The notes: generated by a model not told the origin, from the letters alone. DNA of 64,000 nucleotides from Bacillus sp. cl95 (GCF_900115925.1 NZ_FOYF01000002.1:344194-408193); one strand, 5' to 3'; positions 50,492 to 60,114 are shown, counted from the stretch's first letter. A program made the numbers and translations.

Positions 50492-51223
50492 ATGAATACA
50501 GATAAATTGTCTAATCGACTTGCAACTGTAGTTAAATATATTCCTTCGGGAGCCCGTATAGCTGACATTGGGTCGGATCATGCCTACCTTCCTTGTTATG
50601 CCGTAAAAAAAGGGATCGTTCCTTTTGCAGTTGCGGGTGAAGTAGTGGAAGGTCCGTTCAATTCTGCAAAGAAGAACGTACAATCAGAAGGATTTTCAGA
50701 TCAGATTTCAGTTAGGAAGGGAAGCGGTCTTGAAGTTATTGAAGTAGGAGAGGTTGACTGCATTACGATTGCAGGGATGGGCGGTGCTTTAATCGCCAAT
50801 ATTCTTGAAAGTGGCAAAGAAAAACTAACAGAAGTAAGAAGATTAATTCTCCAACCTAATATTAGTGCCATTTCAATTAGGCAGTGGCTTATCGACAACG
50901 AGTGGGAATTGATTGACGAAGATATATTAGAGGAAGACGGGAAGATATACGAAATACTTGTTGCGGAAAGGGGCAATCCGAAAGCACCTTATATACACGG
51001 CATGGATAAAGGATTATTACTTGGACCTTTCCTAACTGAAAATCCCGGAGAAATTTTTAAGAAAAAATGGTTAATGGAAAAAGAGAATTGGGAAAGAATT
51101 GTCACCCAACTAGAGAAGTCGAGTAGTGACGGAACTGAAGCCCAGCAAAAAAAGCAGGAGTTATTAAATAAAATAAAAATGGTAGAGGGGATTTTGAATG
51201 GTGAAAGCAGTGAACGGAAATGA
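50492..51223 (+). CDS. trmK: tRNA (adenine22-N1)-methyltransferase
   Basis: TrmK (YqfN) methylates A22 of tRNA. The 243-residue protein has a Rossmann SAM domain with motif I IADIGSDHAYLP (about 26-37) and CITIAGMGGALIANIL, followed by a C-terminal coiled-coil region. The ATG at 50492 follows GTGGTGAAG; the frame opens at 50459. It overlaps yqfO by 26 bases, an arrangement conserved in Firmicutes. Confidence 0.93.
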   Translation: MNTDKLSNRLATVVKYIPSGARIADIGSDHAYLPCYAVKKGIVPFAVAGEVVEGPFNSAKKNVQSEGFSDQISVRKGSGLEVIEVGEVDCITIAGMGGALIANILESGKEKLTEVRRLILQPNISAISIRQWLIDNEWELIDEDILEEDGKIYEILVAERGNPKAPYIHGMDKGLLLGPFLTENPGEIFKKKWLMEKENWERIVTQLEKSSSDGTEAQQKKQELLNKIKMVEGILNGESSERK

Positions 51224-52316
51224 GGTCATAGGGCTTTTTGAACAATTTTCTCCAAAAGCATATGCAATGGAAGGCGATAAGATCGGTCTGCAAATTGGAA
51301 CCTTAAATAAATCAGTTGAAAAAGTCATGGTTGCCCTCGACGTCTTAGAAGAAGTCGTCGATGAAGCGATTGAAAAAAATGTCCAATTAATTATTGCACA
51401 TCATCCTCCCATTTTTCGTCCTTTAAAAAAGTTGACGACGGACAACGTTTCTGGGCGTATGATTGAGAAGCTTCTAAAACACGATATAGCTGTTTATGCG
51501 GCACATACAAATCTTGATGTGACACCAGGCGGGGTAAATGACATGCTTGCAAATGCATTAGGGTTAGAAAATACAGAAGTTCTATATCCTACATATGAAA
51601 AGAAATTGAAGAAAATAACCGTTTATGTTCCGGAAGATTATGCTGATGAAGTGAGAAAAGCATTAGGAATAGCGGGAGCAGGAGCAATTGGAGATTATAG
51701 TCATTGTTCCTTTTCTTCTCAGGGAGAAGGGCGATTCCTACCTGGAGATAAAACTCAGCCTTTTATCGGTTCAGCAGGTCAGTTAGAAACCGTTAATGAA
51801 ATCAAAATTGAAACGATCGTTGAAGAACACTTGTTGAAAAGAACTCTGACGGCCATGCTAAAAGCCCATCCCTACGAGGAAGTGGCTTATGATATTTTTT
51901 CTTTAGATAACAAAGGAGAAGTATTAGGTCTTGGGCGTATTGGCTCCATTGACCCAATAACACTTGGAGATTTTGCAGAGAAAGTTAAGAAAGCTTTCGG
52001 ACTGGATCGAGTCCGTGTCATTGGGAACGTAAACGATATGGTTCGTAAGGTGGCTGTACTCGGTGGAGATGGTAATAAGTATTATAGCTCTGCAAAGTTT
52101 AAGGGAGCGGATGTATATGTGACGGGAGATATTTATTATCACACTGCCCATGATGCCATGATGGAGGGCTTAAATATCATTGATCCCGGTCATAATATCG
52201 AAAAGATCATGAAAAAAGGTGTAGCAGAAGTCATGACGAAAATGTGTGACCAAAAAGGCTATCGGGTTACTTTCATTCCTTCTGAAGTTGATACAAATCC
52301 ATTTCAAATCATCTAA
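51198..52316 (+). CDS. yqfO: Nif3-like dinuclear metal protein YqfO
   Basis: This Nif3/YbgI family protein forms a hexameric toroid with two metals per subunit; its biological reaction is not settled. The 372-residue form includes the inserted PII-like domain typical of Bacillus (about 130-240). Metal-binding segments are IAHHPPIF, YAAHTNLDV and the C-terminal GDIYYHTAHDA and DPGHNIEK. It starts within trmK behind AGAGGGG. Confidence 0.93.
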   Translation: MVKAVNGNEVIGLFEQFSPKAYAMEGDKIGLQIGTLNKSVEKVMVALDVLEEVVDEAIEKNVQLIIAHHPPIFRPLKKLTTDNVSGRMIEKLLKHDIAVYAAHTNLDVTPGGVNDMLANALGLENTEVLYPTYEKKLKKITVYVPEDYADEVRKALGIAGAGAIGDYSHCSFSSQGEGRFLPGDKTQPFIGSAGQLETVNEIKIETIVEEHLLKRTLTAMLKAHPYEEVAYDIFSLDNKGEVLGLGRIGSIDPITLGDFAEKVKKAFGLDRVRVIGNVNDMVRKVAVLGGDGNKYYSSAKFKGADVYVTGDIYYHTAHDAMMEGLNIIDPGHNIEKIMKKGVAEVMTKMCDQKGYRVTFIPSEVDTNPFQII

Positions 52317-52347
52317 AAAAGACGGCCAAATTTGGCCGTCTTTTTTA
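52314..52347. terminator. Bidirectional terminator between yqfO and ispH
   Basis: The perfect palindrome GACGGCCAAA / TTTGGCCGTC is flanked by seven A residues on one side and six T residues on the other. Confidence 0.92.
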
Positions 52348-52375
52348 GTCTTAAAATCTCTTCTTATTTATCCTT

Positions 52376-53323
52376 TTAGCCCAGGTTTTTGACTTTAGGA
52401 AGAATTCTATTCAATGGTACATTTTTTTTGCGTTCCCAAGTTGTCGGGTTAAGTGGATCAAATTGTTCCAAGAAAGTGATGACTTCCTTCGTTATAGGGG
52501 TTGGAGTTGATGCTCCGGAAGTTACTGCTACAGTAGAAGCATCTTTTATCCATTCTATTTCAAGTTCGGAAATATCAGCAATACGGTAAGCCTTTGTTCC
52601 AGCGATTTCTTCAGAAACTTGCGCCAATCTGTTTGAGTTGTTACTCATCGGATCACCAACGACGATTGTTACATCTGCTTGACCAGCTTGTTCCGATACC
52701 GCTTCTTGTCGTACTTGTGTTGCCATACAAATTTCTTTGTGTACTTCTACGTGCGGATATTTTTCCTGCACTTTCTTCATTATTTCTGCAACATCCCATT
52801 GACTCATCGTAGTTTGATTTGTAACAATAATTTTGTCTCCAGAAATATTCAATGCCTCAACATCTGCCGGTGTTTCGACGAGGTGCACGATTCCCGGTGC
52901 AGCTACTCCGACGGCGCCCTCGGGTTCAGGGTGACCTTTTTTGCCGATATAGATGACAAGATATCCTTCCTGCTCTTTTTCACGAATAAGCTCATGCGTC
53001 TTCGTAACATCAGGACATGTAGCATCGATAGTGACAAGACCTTTATCCTTGGCAAGTTTGCGTACTTCAGGTGAAATACCGTGAGCAGTAAAGATTACTG
53101 TACCTTTATCAACTTTTTCTAATATTTCTTTTCGATTGCTACCGTCGAGTGTAATGATTCCCTCTTCTGCGAAAGCATCGGTTACATGTTTATTATGGAC
53201 AATCATGCCGAGGATGTAGATCGGTCTTGGCAAAGATTTATCCAATGCTGCGTTTCTTGCGATTACCATGGCATCAACTACACCATAGCAGTATCCACGA
53301 GGCGAAATTTTGACTACTTTCAT
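52376..53323 (-). CDS. ispH: 4-hydroxy-3-methylbut-2-enyl diphosphate reductase
   Basis: IspH catalyses the last step of the MEP pathway, making IPP and DMAPP. The 315-residue iron-sulphur protein has the three cluster cysteines in [10 protein letters not shown] (C12), [12 protein letters not shown] and [13 protein letters not shown], plus TVVIVG-type and SGASTPTP blocks. The start ATG at 53323 is preceded on the minus strand by GGGAGG. It is convergent with yqfO. Confidence 0.95.
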   Translation of the reverse strand: MKVVKISPRGYCYGVVDAMVIARNAALDKSLPRPIYILGMIVHNKHVTDAFAEEGIITLDGSNRKEILEKVDKGTVIFTAHGISPEVRKLAKDKGLVTIDATCPDVTKTHELIREKEQEGYLVIYIGKKGHPEPEGAVGVAAPGIVHLVETPADVEALNISGDKIIVTNQTTMSQWDVAEIMKKVQEKYPHVEVHKEICMATQVRQEAVSEQAGQADVTIVVGDPMSNNSNRLAQVSEEIAGTKAYRIADISELEIEWIKDASTVAVTSGASTPTPITKEVITFLEQFDPLNPTTWERKKNVPLNRILPKVKNLG

Positions 53324-53435
53324 ATATAAATCCTCCCATTAGGAACAAATACTCTGTCTTATGTGCTTCTTTATTATATAAAACTTGGTTTGATATTACA
53401 AAAGAGAATATCAGCAATGCGATTTTATGAGAAGG

Positions 53436-53760
53436 CTATGTTAAAGTACAATGTTGATTTTCTGCACTTTGTTGATTGGAGTGGAAGACGCTTGACTCCT
53501 CGAAAATCCTCCATTATGCTATCGCATAATATCGTGCGATGTAAATTCAGGAAAGAATTCCTTGTGCTATGGCCTATTCTTCGTACGCGGTTTATTTCGA
53601 GGAAGATTATCAATGTCCTAGGGGATTAGCGTTTAAGAATAAACCCTCCGCAGGAGCGATAGCAACAAGGAGGCTCGACGATTGCCCCCAAGACGAATTT
53701 GCTAATTCGTACCGGAAAGCAATCGTCTGGAACGGCAATCAAAAGGCAAGTTTAACAGAG
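53436..53760. repeat. GC-rich palindromic repeat element, copy 2 (enlarged)
   Basis: This copy aligns with 39411-39591 at both ends and in the core (GTTGATTTTCTGCACTTTGT, GGGGATTAGCG, GCAGGAGCGATAGC, GGAGGCTCGACGA, terminal TAACAGAG). It carries about 120 extra bases at 53501-53620 and about 22 extra bases near 53690, both of which fold into hairpins (ATTATGC / GCATAAT; ACGAATT / AATTCGT). Frames across it are accidental. It fills most of the gap between ispH and yqfQ; the rest (53324-53435) is the ispH upstream region. Confidence 0.8.
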
Positions 53761-53764
53761 CGAA

Positions 53765-53797
53765 AAAGAAAAAAAGAATGCTGCTTTCAGCATTCTT
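53765..53797 (-). terminator. Intrinsic terminator of yqfQ
   Basis: On the minus strand the stem AAGAATGCTG / CAGCATTCTT with an AAAG loop is followed by a T-run, just after the yqfQ stop. Confidence 0.9.
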
Positions 53798-53799
53798 CA

Positions 53800-54450
53800 T
53801 TAAATGTATAGTCTAGGTAATGAGTTTCCTTTTCTTGACGGAGGTTTTTGATTTTTTTCTTCTCTTGAACTGTTCTTCTTTGCTGATGTTTTTGGCAGGG
53901 ATTCAATTTCTTTTGCATCAGTATTTGAAGATTGTGCTTCCGCATCAACAGGTACGCTCTTTTCTTTACTTTCTTGTTCAGTCTCTACGTTCGAATCCTT
54001 AAGACCTCGATAAAGCTTCCACATAGCAGGTAAGTTTTTCACAAGCGGGCCATATTGTTGAACCATTGGACCAATTGTTTGTGCTGTTTTAATGATTTGT
54101 TGTGTATTGTTCAACAAGCCATTGATCGAACCCGGGTTACTAAGCGACTTTAAGATTCCGCCCGCACCACTAGCACCGCCCGCACGACTCGCTGCTGCGG
54201 CCGGACCTGCTGCACCTCTTTGGTTCCCTTTTCCAAGGAGCTTAGAGAGAAGTCCTCCGCTACTATTACCTTGGCCACGAGGTGGCCTGTTCATCATGGG
54301 ACTTTGAGGATAACCCATCATCGGTCCTTGTCCTTGGTAGGGTGATTGCATGGGCATGTTCCCAAAAGGAGGACGACCTCCCATATTTCCATATGGGCCC
54401 ATCATAAATGGTCCCATTCCTCCCATAGGCATTCTTTGTCTTGGTGGCAT
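53800..54450 (-). CDS. yqfQ: VrrA/YqfQ family low-complexity protein
   Basis: The function is unknown. The 216-residue protein has a Met/Gly/Pro-rich N-terminal third (PMGGMGPFMMGPYGNMGG pattern), a Gly/Ala stretch, a short conserved helical core (NGLLNNTQQIIKTAQTIGPM, then VQQYGPLVKNLPAMWKLYRGL) and a charged, Lys/Ser-rich tail. Location between ispH and cshB and the core match YqfQ of B. subtilis and the VrrA protein of the B. cereus group, whose gene carries a variable repeat. The ATG follows GGAGGC. Confidence 0.82.
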   Translation of the reverse strand: MPPRQRMPMGGMGPFMMGPYGNMGGRPPFGNMPMQSPYQGQGPMMGYPQSPMMNRPPRGQGNSSGGLLSKLLGKGNQRGAAGPAAAASRAGGASGAGGILKSLSNPGSINGLLNNTQQIIKTAQTIGPMVQQYGPLVKNLPAMWKLYRGLKDSNVETEQESKEKSVPVDAEAQSSNTDAKEIESLPKTSAKKNSSREEKNQKPPSRKGNSLPRLYI

Positions 54451-54748
54451 TCATTCAGCCTCCTTCCAATATCCTTTCAAACAGCGTAAGAAAGTTACTT
54501 GATAATTACTATCTGGCCTGCAACTTCACAGAAAACGGCGCAGACTCTTTCTTAATATGATATGCCAAACACCTAATTTGGTTTAGGATTTATACACAAA
54601 TTAGAAAAGTATATTTGTGATAAAATGAACTGAAAAAGTGAATGATGATAATAAAATCAGGGAATGGGTGGAGATTTACGTTAATCTCTACTATAATTAC
54701 ATGATGGACAAAAATTTGATCATAAATGAACTTTAAGGAGCAGTAACC

Positions 54749-56062
54749 ATGAAAGTAACAAAATTCGAGAAATATGATTTTCAACCATTTATCATAAATG
54801 CATTGCAGAAGTTAGGTTTCCATGAACCTACTGAAATTCAGGAACGCATGATTCCACTTGTCTTAAAAGGGGATAGTGCAATTGGTCAATCACAGACAGG
54901 TACAGGTAAGACACATTCTTATGCTCTTCCAATCCTTCAAAAAATCAATCCTGCAAAAGCTGAGGTACAAGCCATCATCACTGCGCCTACGCGTGAACTT
55001 GCATCTCAAATTTATCAGCAAATTTTAAAGGTGACAGAACATTGCACTCCAGGAAATGAAATCACAGCACGCTGTTATATCGGTGGAACGGATAAACAAA
55101 AATCGATTGAAAAATTAAAAGTTCAGCCACATATTGTAGTAGGAACTCCGAGTAGAATTAAGGATTTAATGGTGGAACAGGCACTTTTCATTCATACAGC
55201 TAAGACACTTGTAATTGATGAAGCAGACTTGATGCTGGACATGGGCTTCCTTGAAGACGTGGACAGAGTGGCGGCAAAAATGCCTGAAGATTTGCAGATG
55301 CTAGTATTCTCAGCGACGATTCCAGAAAAATTAAAGCCTTTCTTGAAAAAGTATCTGGAGAATCCAAAATATGTTCACATTGAACCAAAGCAAGTTGCAG
55401 CGGAGAACCTTGAGCATTACTTATTGCCTTCACGTCATCGTAATAAGAAAGAATATGTTTTCGAAGCACTTACACAATTCAATCCTTACTTAGCTATTGT
55501 TTTTACAAACACGAAGAAGATGGCAGATACTGTTGCTGACTTCCTCATTGACAAAGGTCTAAAAGTTGGTCGAATCCATGGTGACCTTAACCCTCGTGAA
55601 CGTAGGAAAATGATGAAACAAGTCCAGGATCTTGAGTATCAATATATCGTTGCAACGGATCTTGCTGCACGCGGAATCGATATTGAAGGTGTTAGTCATG
55701 TAATCAACTACGAGTTGCCTTCAGATCTTGATTTTTATATTCACCGTGTTGGCAGAACGGCGAGAGCGGGTAACTCAGGTATCGCACTTACAATTTATGA
55801 AGTTTCAGATGAAGATTCATTGAATCGACTTGAAAAGATGGGGATTACATTCAAGCATGTTGACCTTAAGAATGGTGAATGGGTAGAGCTTGAAGATCGT
55901 AACAAACGTAAAAAGCGAGTTCGTCAGGAAGATACTGCTGATAAAAAAGCGAAATCCTTAGTTAAGAAGCCAGGTAAAGTGAAACCAGGTTATAAGAAAA
56001 AGATGAAATATGAAATGGAATCTATCAAGAAGCGTGAAAGAAGATTGCAGAGGAAGAAATAA
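54749..56062 (+). CDS. cshB: DEAD-box RNA helicase CshB
   Basis: CshB is an ATP-dependent RNA helicase linked to cold adaptation, ribosome assembly and RNA turnover. Motifs in order: Q motif (GFHEPTEIQ), I QTGTGKT, Ia PTRELA, II DEAD, III SAT, V ATDLAARGID, VI HRVGRTARAG. The C-terminus is lysine-rich (to residue 437). The ATG follows TAAGGAGC. The 298 bases upstream include the GGAGATT / AATCTC hairpin at about 54669-54689; I see no gene there. Confidence 0.95.
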   Translation: MKVTKFEKYDFQPFIINALQKLGFHEPTEIQERMIPLVLKGDSAIGQSQTGTGKTHSYALPILQKINPAKAEVQAIITAPTRELASQIYQQILKVTEHCTPGNEITARCYIGGTDKQKSIEKLKVQPHIVVGTPSRIKDLMVEQALFIHTAKTLVIDEADLMLDMGFLEDVDRVAAKMPEDLQMLVFSATIPEKLKPFLKKYLENPKYVHIEPKQVAAENLEHYLLPSRHRNKKEYVFEALTQFNPYLAIVFTNTKKMADTVADFLIDKGLKVGRIHGDLNPRERRKMMKQVQDLEYQYIVATDLAARGIDIEGVSHVINYELPSDLDFYIHRVGRTARAGNSGIALTIYEVSDEDSLNRLEKMGITFKHVDLKNGEWVELEDRNKRKKRVRQEDTADKKAKSLVKKPGKVKPGYKKKMKYEMESIKKRERRLQRKK

Positions 56063-56091
56063 ACCTCGCACTATAGGGGGAAAAGCTAGTT

Positions 56092-56985
56092 ATGCTAAAA
56101 ATAGGGTCACATGTTTCCATGAGTGGGAAAAAAATGTTGCTTGCTGCCAGTGAAGAAGCTGTTTCATACGGAGCAAACACTTTTATGATTTATACAGGTG
56201 CTCCACAAAATACACGTAGAAAAAGCATTGAAGATCTGAATATCGAAGCCGGCAGAAGACATATGGAGGCTAACGGAATAAATGAAATTATTGTTCACGC
56301 CCCATATATCATCAATATTGGCAACTCTACAAATCCAGATACATTTGAACTAGGAATAAGATTTTTGCGTTCTGAAATAGAGCGTACGGAAGCGCTTGGG
56401 GCAAGCCAGATTGTGCTTCACCCTGGTGCACACGTAGGTGCAGGTACTGAAGCGGGGATTAAGAAGATTGTTGAAGGGCTGAATGAAGTTCTTACCGGAA
56501 ACGAAAATGTTCAGATTGCCCTTGAGACAATGGCTGGAAAAGGCTCTGAATGTGGAAAGTCATTTGAGGAAATCGCCATGATCATGGATGGTGTAAACTA
56601 TAGTGATCGCCTCTCCGTTTGTTTTGATACATGCCACACTCATGATGCAGGATACAACATAGTGGAAGATTTTGATGGAGTACTAGATCAATTTGATCGC
56701 ATAGTTGGATTAGATAAATTAAAAGTAATGCATATCAACGACAGTAAGAATGAAATGGGCATGAGAAAAGACCGACACGAGAATATCGGTTTTGGCCATA
56801 TCGGATATGACGCACTTAGCTATATCGTTCATCATCCTCAACTCGTAAATGTGCCAAAGATTCTCGAGACACCATTTGTCGGCGAAGATAAGAACAATAA
56901 AAAAGCTCCGTATTTGCATGAAATTTCCATGCTCAAAGAAAAGAAATTTAATGATCAGTTAATGAATCTAATTGCTAATTCATAA
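56092..56985 (+). CDS. nfo: Deoxyribonuclease IV (endonuclease IV)
   Basis: Nfo is an AP endonuclease of base-excision repair. The 297-residue TIM-barrel protein shows the zinc ligands in [64 protein letters not shown] and ILETPFVG. It follows cshB by 29 bp and is probably co-transcribed. Confidence 0.95.
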   Translation: MLKIGSHVSMSGKKMLLAASEEAVSYGANTFMIYTGAPQNTRRKSIEDLNIEAGRRHMEANGINEIIVHAPYIINIGNSTNPDTFELGIRFLRSEIERTEALGASQIVLHPGAHVGAGTEAGIKKIVEGLNEVLTGNENVQIALETMAGKGSECGKSFEEIAMIMDGVNYSDRLSVCFDTCHTHDAGYNIVEDFDGVLDQFDRIVGLDKLKVMHINDSKNEMGMRKDRHENIGFGHIGYDALSYIVHHPQLVNVPKILETPFVGEDKNNKKAPYLHEISMLKEKKFNDQLMNLIANS

Positions 56986-56987
56986 AC

Positions 56988-57018
56988 AAAAAGCTGTGGA
57001 ATGCGTTCCACAGCTTTT
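56988..57018. terminator. Bidirectional terminator between nfo and yqfT
   Basis: The perfect stem AAAAGCTGTGGAA / TTCCACAGCTTTT with a TGCG loop. It stands between two convergent genes. Confidence 0.85.
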
Positions 57019-57024
57019 ACTATA

Positions 57025-57279
57025 TTACTTAATAAATTGCATAAACAATTTATTTACTTCTTTGGCGGTATCTGCTCCAGCAATCTTAGCTATTTCTTTA
57101 ACCAGTTTCACTCTTTGGCTATCATCAAAGATATTTACTTTTTTTCCGTGTAAGTACTCCGCGATTTGAACTGCTTGGGTACGATTCACTGAAATCTTAA
57201 ATTGATTCGCATATTTCAGCAATTCATCGGGCGTTATGGTGCTTATCTTATGATTAATGATGTTCTCGTAAATCTTCAT
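57025..57279 (-). CDS. yqfT: DUF2624 family protein YqfT
   Basis: This is a small cytosolic protein of unknown function (84 residues), all helical, starting MKIYENIINHKISTITPDEL. Size, sequence pattern and position after nfo match B. subtilis YqfT. The ATG at 57279 is six bases after GAGGTG (57286-57291); the longer frame from 57288 would overlap the ribosome site. Confidence 0.85.
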   Translation of the reverse strand: MKIYENIINHKISTITPDELLKYANQFKISVNRTQAVQIAEYLHGKKVNIFDDSQRVKLVKEIAKIAGADTAKEVNKLFMQFIK

Positions 57280-57392
57280 CCTCATCACCTCTCAATTAAC
57301 TTATGACCTATTTTTGAAAATAGTGACAAAAAGAAGAGGGGGAATGAATAAAAATTATATTTGATGTTTAGATGTATAATAAGTGAAAGCAA

Positions 57393-57421
57393 TTGCCTTT
57401 GAAAAATAAATGCGGTATACT
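57393..57421 (+). promoter_or_regulatory. SigA promoter of the zinc-uptake operon
   Basis: TTGCCT (57393-57398) and TATACT (57416-57421) are spaced by 17 bases and lie immediately upstream of a Zur-box-like sequence. Confidence 0.75.
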
Positions 57422-57430
57422 ACTCAGTGG

Positions 57431-57453
57431 TAAATCGGAATGATTCTTAAAAT
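57431..57453 (+). promoter_or_regulatory. Candidate Zur box
   Basis: The left half TAAATCGGAAT and the right half ATTCTTAAAAT around a central G resemble the Zur/Fur-family 7-1-7 operator (AAATCGTAAT-N-ATTACGATTT). The left half has one mismatch and the right half several. It covers the likely transcription start. Confidence 0.65.
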
Positions 57454-57464
57454 AAGGTGAATAT

Positions 57465-58259
57465 ATGACACAAGAAACTATAGTTGAGATAAAAGGATTA
57501 ACATATCGTTATGAAAAAGAAACCGTCCTTGAAAATATAAATTTATCGATACCAAAAGGTGCCTTCTTAGGAATAGTAGGTCCAAACGGGTCAGGGAAAT
57601 CTACATTATTAAAGATTCTCCTTGGATTGCTTAAGCGTCAACAAGGTGAAATAAAGTTATTTGGAAAAGAAATTAACCGATTTCATGATTGGCAACTTAT
57701 AGGTTATGTCTCCCAAAAAGCCAATTCATTTAATACTGGTTTTCCGGCCACAGTATTTGAAGTTGTAGCGAGTGGATTGACTAAGAAACTAGGTATGTTT
57801 CGTTTTTTTCGGAAAGAAGACAAACCCATTGTGGTAAAGGCTCTTGAATCAGTTGGAATGAAAGAGTTTATGGATCGAAATATCGGTGAACTATCAGGAG
57901 GACAGCAACAAAGGGTATTCATTGCGAGAGCTCTTGTTAGCGAACCGAAGCTTCTGATACTCGATGAGCCGACAGTCGGAGTGGACGCAGAAAATGTACA
58001 AACTTTTTATGAAATGCTCCATGATCTAAACTTGAACTGGGGAATTACGCTTCTATTAGTGACACATGATATTGGAACGATTTCCGATAAAGTCACTCAC
58101 GTTGCATGCTTAAACAAGCATCTGCATTTTCACGGGAAAACAGAAGACTTCATGAATCAAGAAGAAAATAAGATGTCTGGTTTCTATGGACATGACGTAC
58201 ATGTCCTGTCACATCATCATCACGAACATCACGGTGAAAAAGGAGCGGGAACATGTTAG
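57465..58259 (+). CDS. znuC: Metal (zinc) ABC transporter ATP-binding protein
   Basis: This is the ATPase of a zinc/manganese-type ABC importer. The 264-residue protein has Walker A GPNGSGKST (about 40-48), signature LSGGQQQR and Walker B LLILDEPTVG. The last 25 residues are histidine-rich (GHDVHVLSHHHHEHHGEKG), which suggests zinc binding. Together with the downstream zur gene and the Zur-box-like site, zinc is the likely substrate. It overlaps the permease gene by seven bases. Confidence 0.9.
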   Translation: MTQETIVEIKGLTYRYEKETVLENINLSIPKGAFLGIVGPNGSGKSTLLKILLGLLKRQQGEIKLFGKEINRFHDWQLIGYVSQKANSFNTGFPATVFEVVASGLTKKLGMFRFFRKEDKPIVVKALESVGMKEFMDRNIGELSGGQQQRVFIARALVSEPKLLILDEPTVGVDAENVQTFYEMLHDLNLNWGITLLLVTHDIGTISDKVTHVACLNKHLHFHGKTEDFMNQEENKMSGFYGHDVHVLSHHHHEHHGEKGAGTC

Positions 58260-59098
58260 AAGGGTTATTTCAATACGAATTTTTACAGAACGCCTTTCTC
58301 ACAGGATTGATGATTGGAGTCATTGCCCCTTTACTTGGTGTATTCATCGTTGTAAGAAGGTTATCACTAATTGCAGATGCGTTAAGCCATGTTACTTTGG
58401 CGGGAATTGCAGCAAGTTTACTACTTGAAAAGAAGCTTGGCACAATGGGTATTTTCAATCCTCTTTACATGGGGATGGCCTTTTCTGTTACAGGTTCTTT
58501 GTTTATCGAAAAGCTTCGCAGTGTATATAAACATTATCAAGAGCTAGCCATTCCAATCATTCTCTCTGGTGGTATAGGTTTAGGTGTAATTTTCATCTCA
58601 CTTGCCGACGGTTTTAACACGGACTTATTTAGTTATTTATTTGGTAGTGTAAGTGCCGTAAGTCGTATGGATTTATGGATCATTTTCATCATAGGATTAG
58701 TTGTTATTGGAGTTGTTATTGCTCTATATAAAGAGCTATTTTTGCTTTCATTTGATGAGGACCATGCAAAGGCATCGGGAATAGCTGTAAAGAGTGTTCA
58801 CTTTATTTTTATCGTAATGGTTGCACTCGTGATTGCTGCTTCGATGAGGATTGTAGGGATATTACTTGTTTCTTCTCTGATGACCTTACCGGTTGCTGCG
58901 AGTATTCGAATCTCAAAAGGATTTAAACAAACGATTTTTCTTTCTTGTTTGTTTGGGGAGTTGTCAGTCCTTAGCGGTTTAACGATATCGTATTATCTGG
59001 ATTTAGCTCCAGGGGGAACAATTGTCATGATTTCTGTTCTAATCTTAATTCTGGCCATTTTGTATAAGAAAATGGGTACAAGAATGCCTGCACGTTAG
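58253..59098 (+). CDS. znuB: Metal (zinc) ABC transporter permease
   Basis: The permease partner of the preceding ATPase (281 residues) has about eight transmembrane helices and the ABC-3 family pattern [19 protein letters not shown] (the ATPase coupling region) and [20 protein letters not shown]. It starts within the end of znuC. No substrate-binding lipoprotein gene is adjacent, so the binding protein must be encoded elsewhere. Confidence 0.9.
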   Translation: MLEGLFQYEFLQNAFLTGLMIGVIAPLLGVFIVVRRLSLIADALSHVTLAGIAASLLLEKKLGTMGIFNPLYMGMAFSVTGSLFIEKLRSVYKHYQELAIPIILSGGIGLGVIFISLADGFNTDLFSYLFGSVSAVSRMDLWIIFIIGLVVIGVVIALYKELFLLSFDEDHAKASGIAVKSVHFIFIVMVALVIAASMRIVGILLVSSLMTLPVAASIRISKGFKQTIFLSCLFGELSVLSGLTISYYLDLAPGGTIVMISVLILILAILYKKMGTRMPAR

Positions 59099-59109
59099 GA
59101 GAATTTAAT

Positions 59110-59517
59110 ATGAATGTAAATGAAGCCCTTCAAGTGCTGAAGGATCATGGATATAAATATACGGGTAAAAGAGAAGAGATGTTACAAGTCTTTGCCCAAA
59201 ACAATAAATATCTCACAGCAAAAGACGTACTGGATAAAATGAAAGACGATTATCCAGGATTGAGCTTTGATACCATCTACCGTAACTTGTCTGTTTTTGC
59301 TGAACTTGGGATTCTTGAAATGACCGAATTATCTGGTGAAAAACATTTTCGTTTTATGTGTTCACTTAATCACCATCATCATCATTTCATTTGTATGGAT
59401 TGCGGTAAAACGAAAGAAATTGACAGCTGTCCAATGAGAGATTTAAGTGAAGACCTTAAAGGATATGTTGTTTCTGGTCATAAATTTGAAATTTACGGAC
59501 GTTGTCCAGAATGTTAA
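59110..59517 (+). CDS. zur: Zinc uptake regulator Zur (Fur family)
   Basis: Zur represses zinc-uptake genes when zinc is plentiful. The 135-residue protein is close to B. subtilis Zur (YqfV): winged helix with [18 protein letters not shown], the histidine cluster [15 protein letters not shown], CxxC pairs at CMDC and CPEC, and [10 protein letters not shown]. It lies 11 bp after znuB, so the transporter and its regulator form one operon. Confidence 0.95.
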   Translation: MNVNEALQVLKDHGYKYTGKREEMLQVFAQNNKYLTAKDVLDKMKDDYPGLSFDTIYRNLSVFAELGILEMTELSGEKHFRFMCSLNHHHHHFICMDCGKTKEIDSCPMRDLSEDLKGYVVSGHKFEIYGRCPEC

Positions 59518-59552
59518 AAAGGAACGGCAAATGCCGTTCCTTTATTTTTTTG
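59517..59552 (+). terminator. Intrinsic terminator after zur
   Basis: The stem GGAACGGCA / TGCCGTTCC is followed by TTTATTTTTTT; with an A-run upstream it may also serve the convergent yqfW. Confidence 0.88.
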
Positions 59553-60114
59553 AAAGAAGCCAATCATTCACCCAACGATCTGCCTCAAACCAATCATTTA
59601 CTCGAATGACGCCTTTAGGAATGGGATCTTGATTATATGGAGTGTTGAATAACAAAACAGGAATTCCGCATTCTTCGTGGATGGATACTGCATTGTCATG
59701 TTTATCCTCCAAGAATATATCTACTTCAAACTTTTTAGCAGCACCAATTTTATCATGAGTACCGATTAATTCGATATGATTGAAGCCTACCTCGTTCCTC
59801 ACAAACCAATCCTTGGTGATTTCTAATAAATGATCACCTCGTGCGCTGATAAAGCATAACTCGTGGAGAAGTTCCCATTTAGCGAGAATCTCTTTTGCTC
59901 CGCTAGCCAATGGAGATTGTGAATAAATAATCGGCTCTTTTTCATAAAACCATTTAGCAAATTCCTTTTCGTCAATGTCTACCAACGGATTCAAATCGTA
60001 TTGCTTAATATCATCAAGGGTGATATTAAGATTAAACGATTCGTTTAAATAAGGTACAAGTGAAGAAGGACAGGTAACTGTTCCATCTATATCGATGCCA
60101 AATTTTATTTTCAT
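59542..60114 (-). CDS. yqfW: HAD-superfamily nucleotidase-like protein YqfW
   Basis: This putative 5'(3')-deoxyribonucleotidase-type HAD protein has 190 residues. Motif I is DIDGT at residues 8-12, a serine/arginine motif is FISARGDH, and the downstream acidic motif is FLEDKHDN. The substrate is not known. Position between zur and yqfX is as in B. subtilis. The ATG at 60114 follows an AAGGAGATTC site. Confidence 0.85.
   Translation of the reverse strand: MKIKFGIDIDGTVTCPSSLVPYLNESFNLNITLDDIKQYDLNPLVDIDEKEFAKWFYEKEPIIYSQSPLASGAKEILAKWELLHELCFISARGDHLLEITKDWFVRNEVGFNHIELIGTHDKIGAAKKFEVDIFLEDKHDNAVSIHEECGIPVLLFNTPYNQDPIPKGVIRVNDWFEADRWVNDWLLSKK

Noticed and set aside
53363-53811. Frames of 80-88 residues on the plus strand between ispH and yqfQ
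   Set aside because: They run across the palindromic repeat copy, lack ribosome sites and have no protein-like composition.
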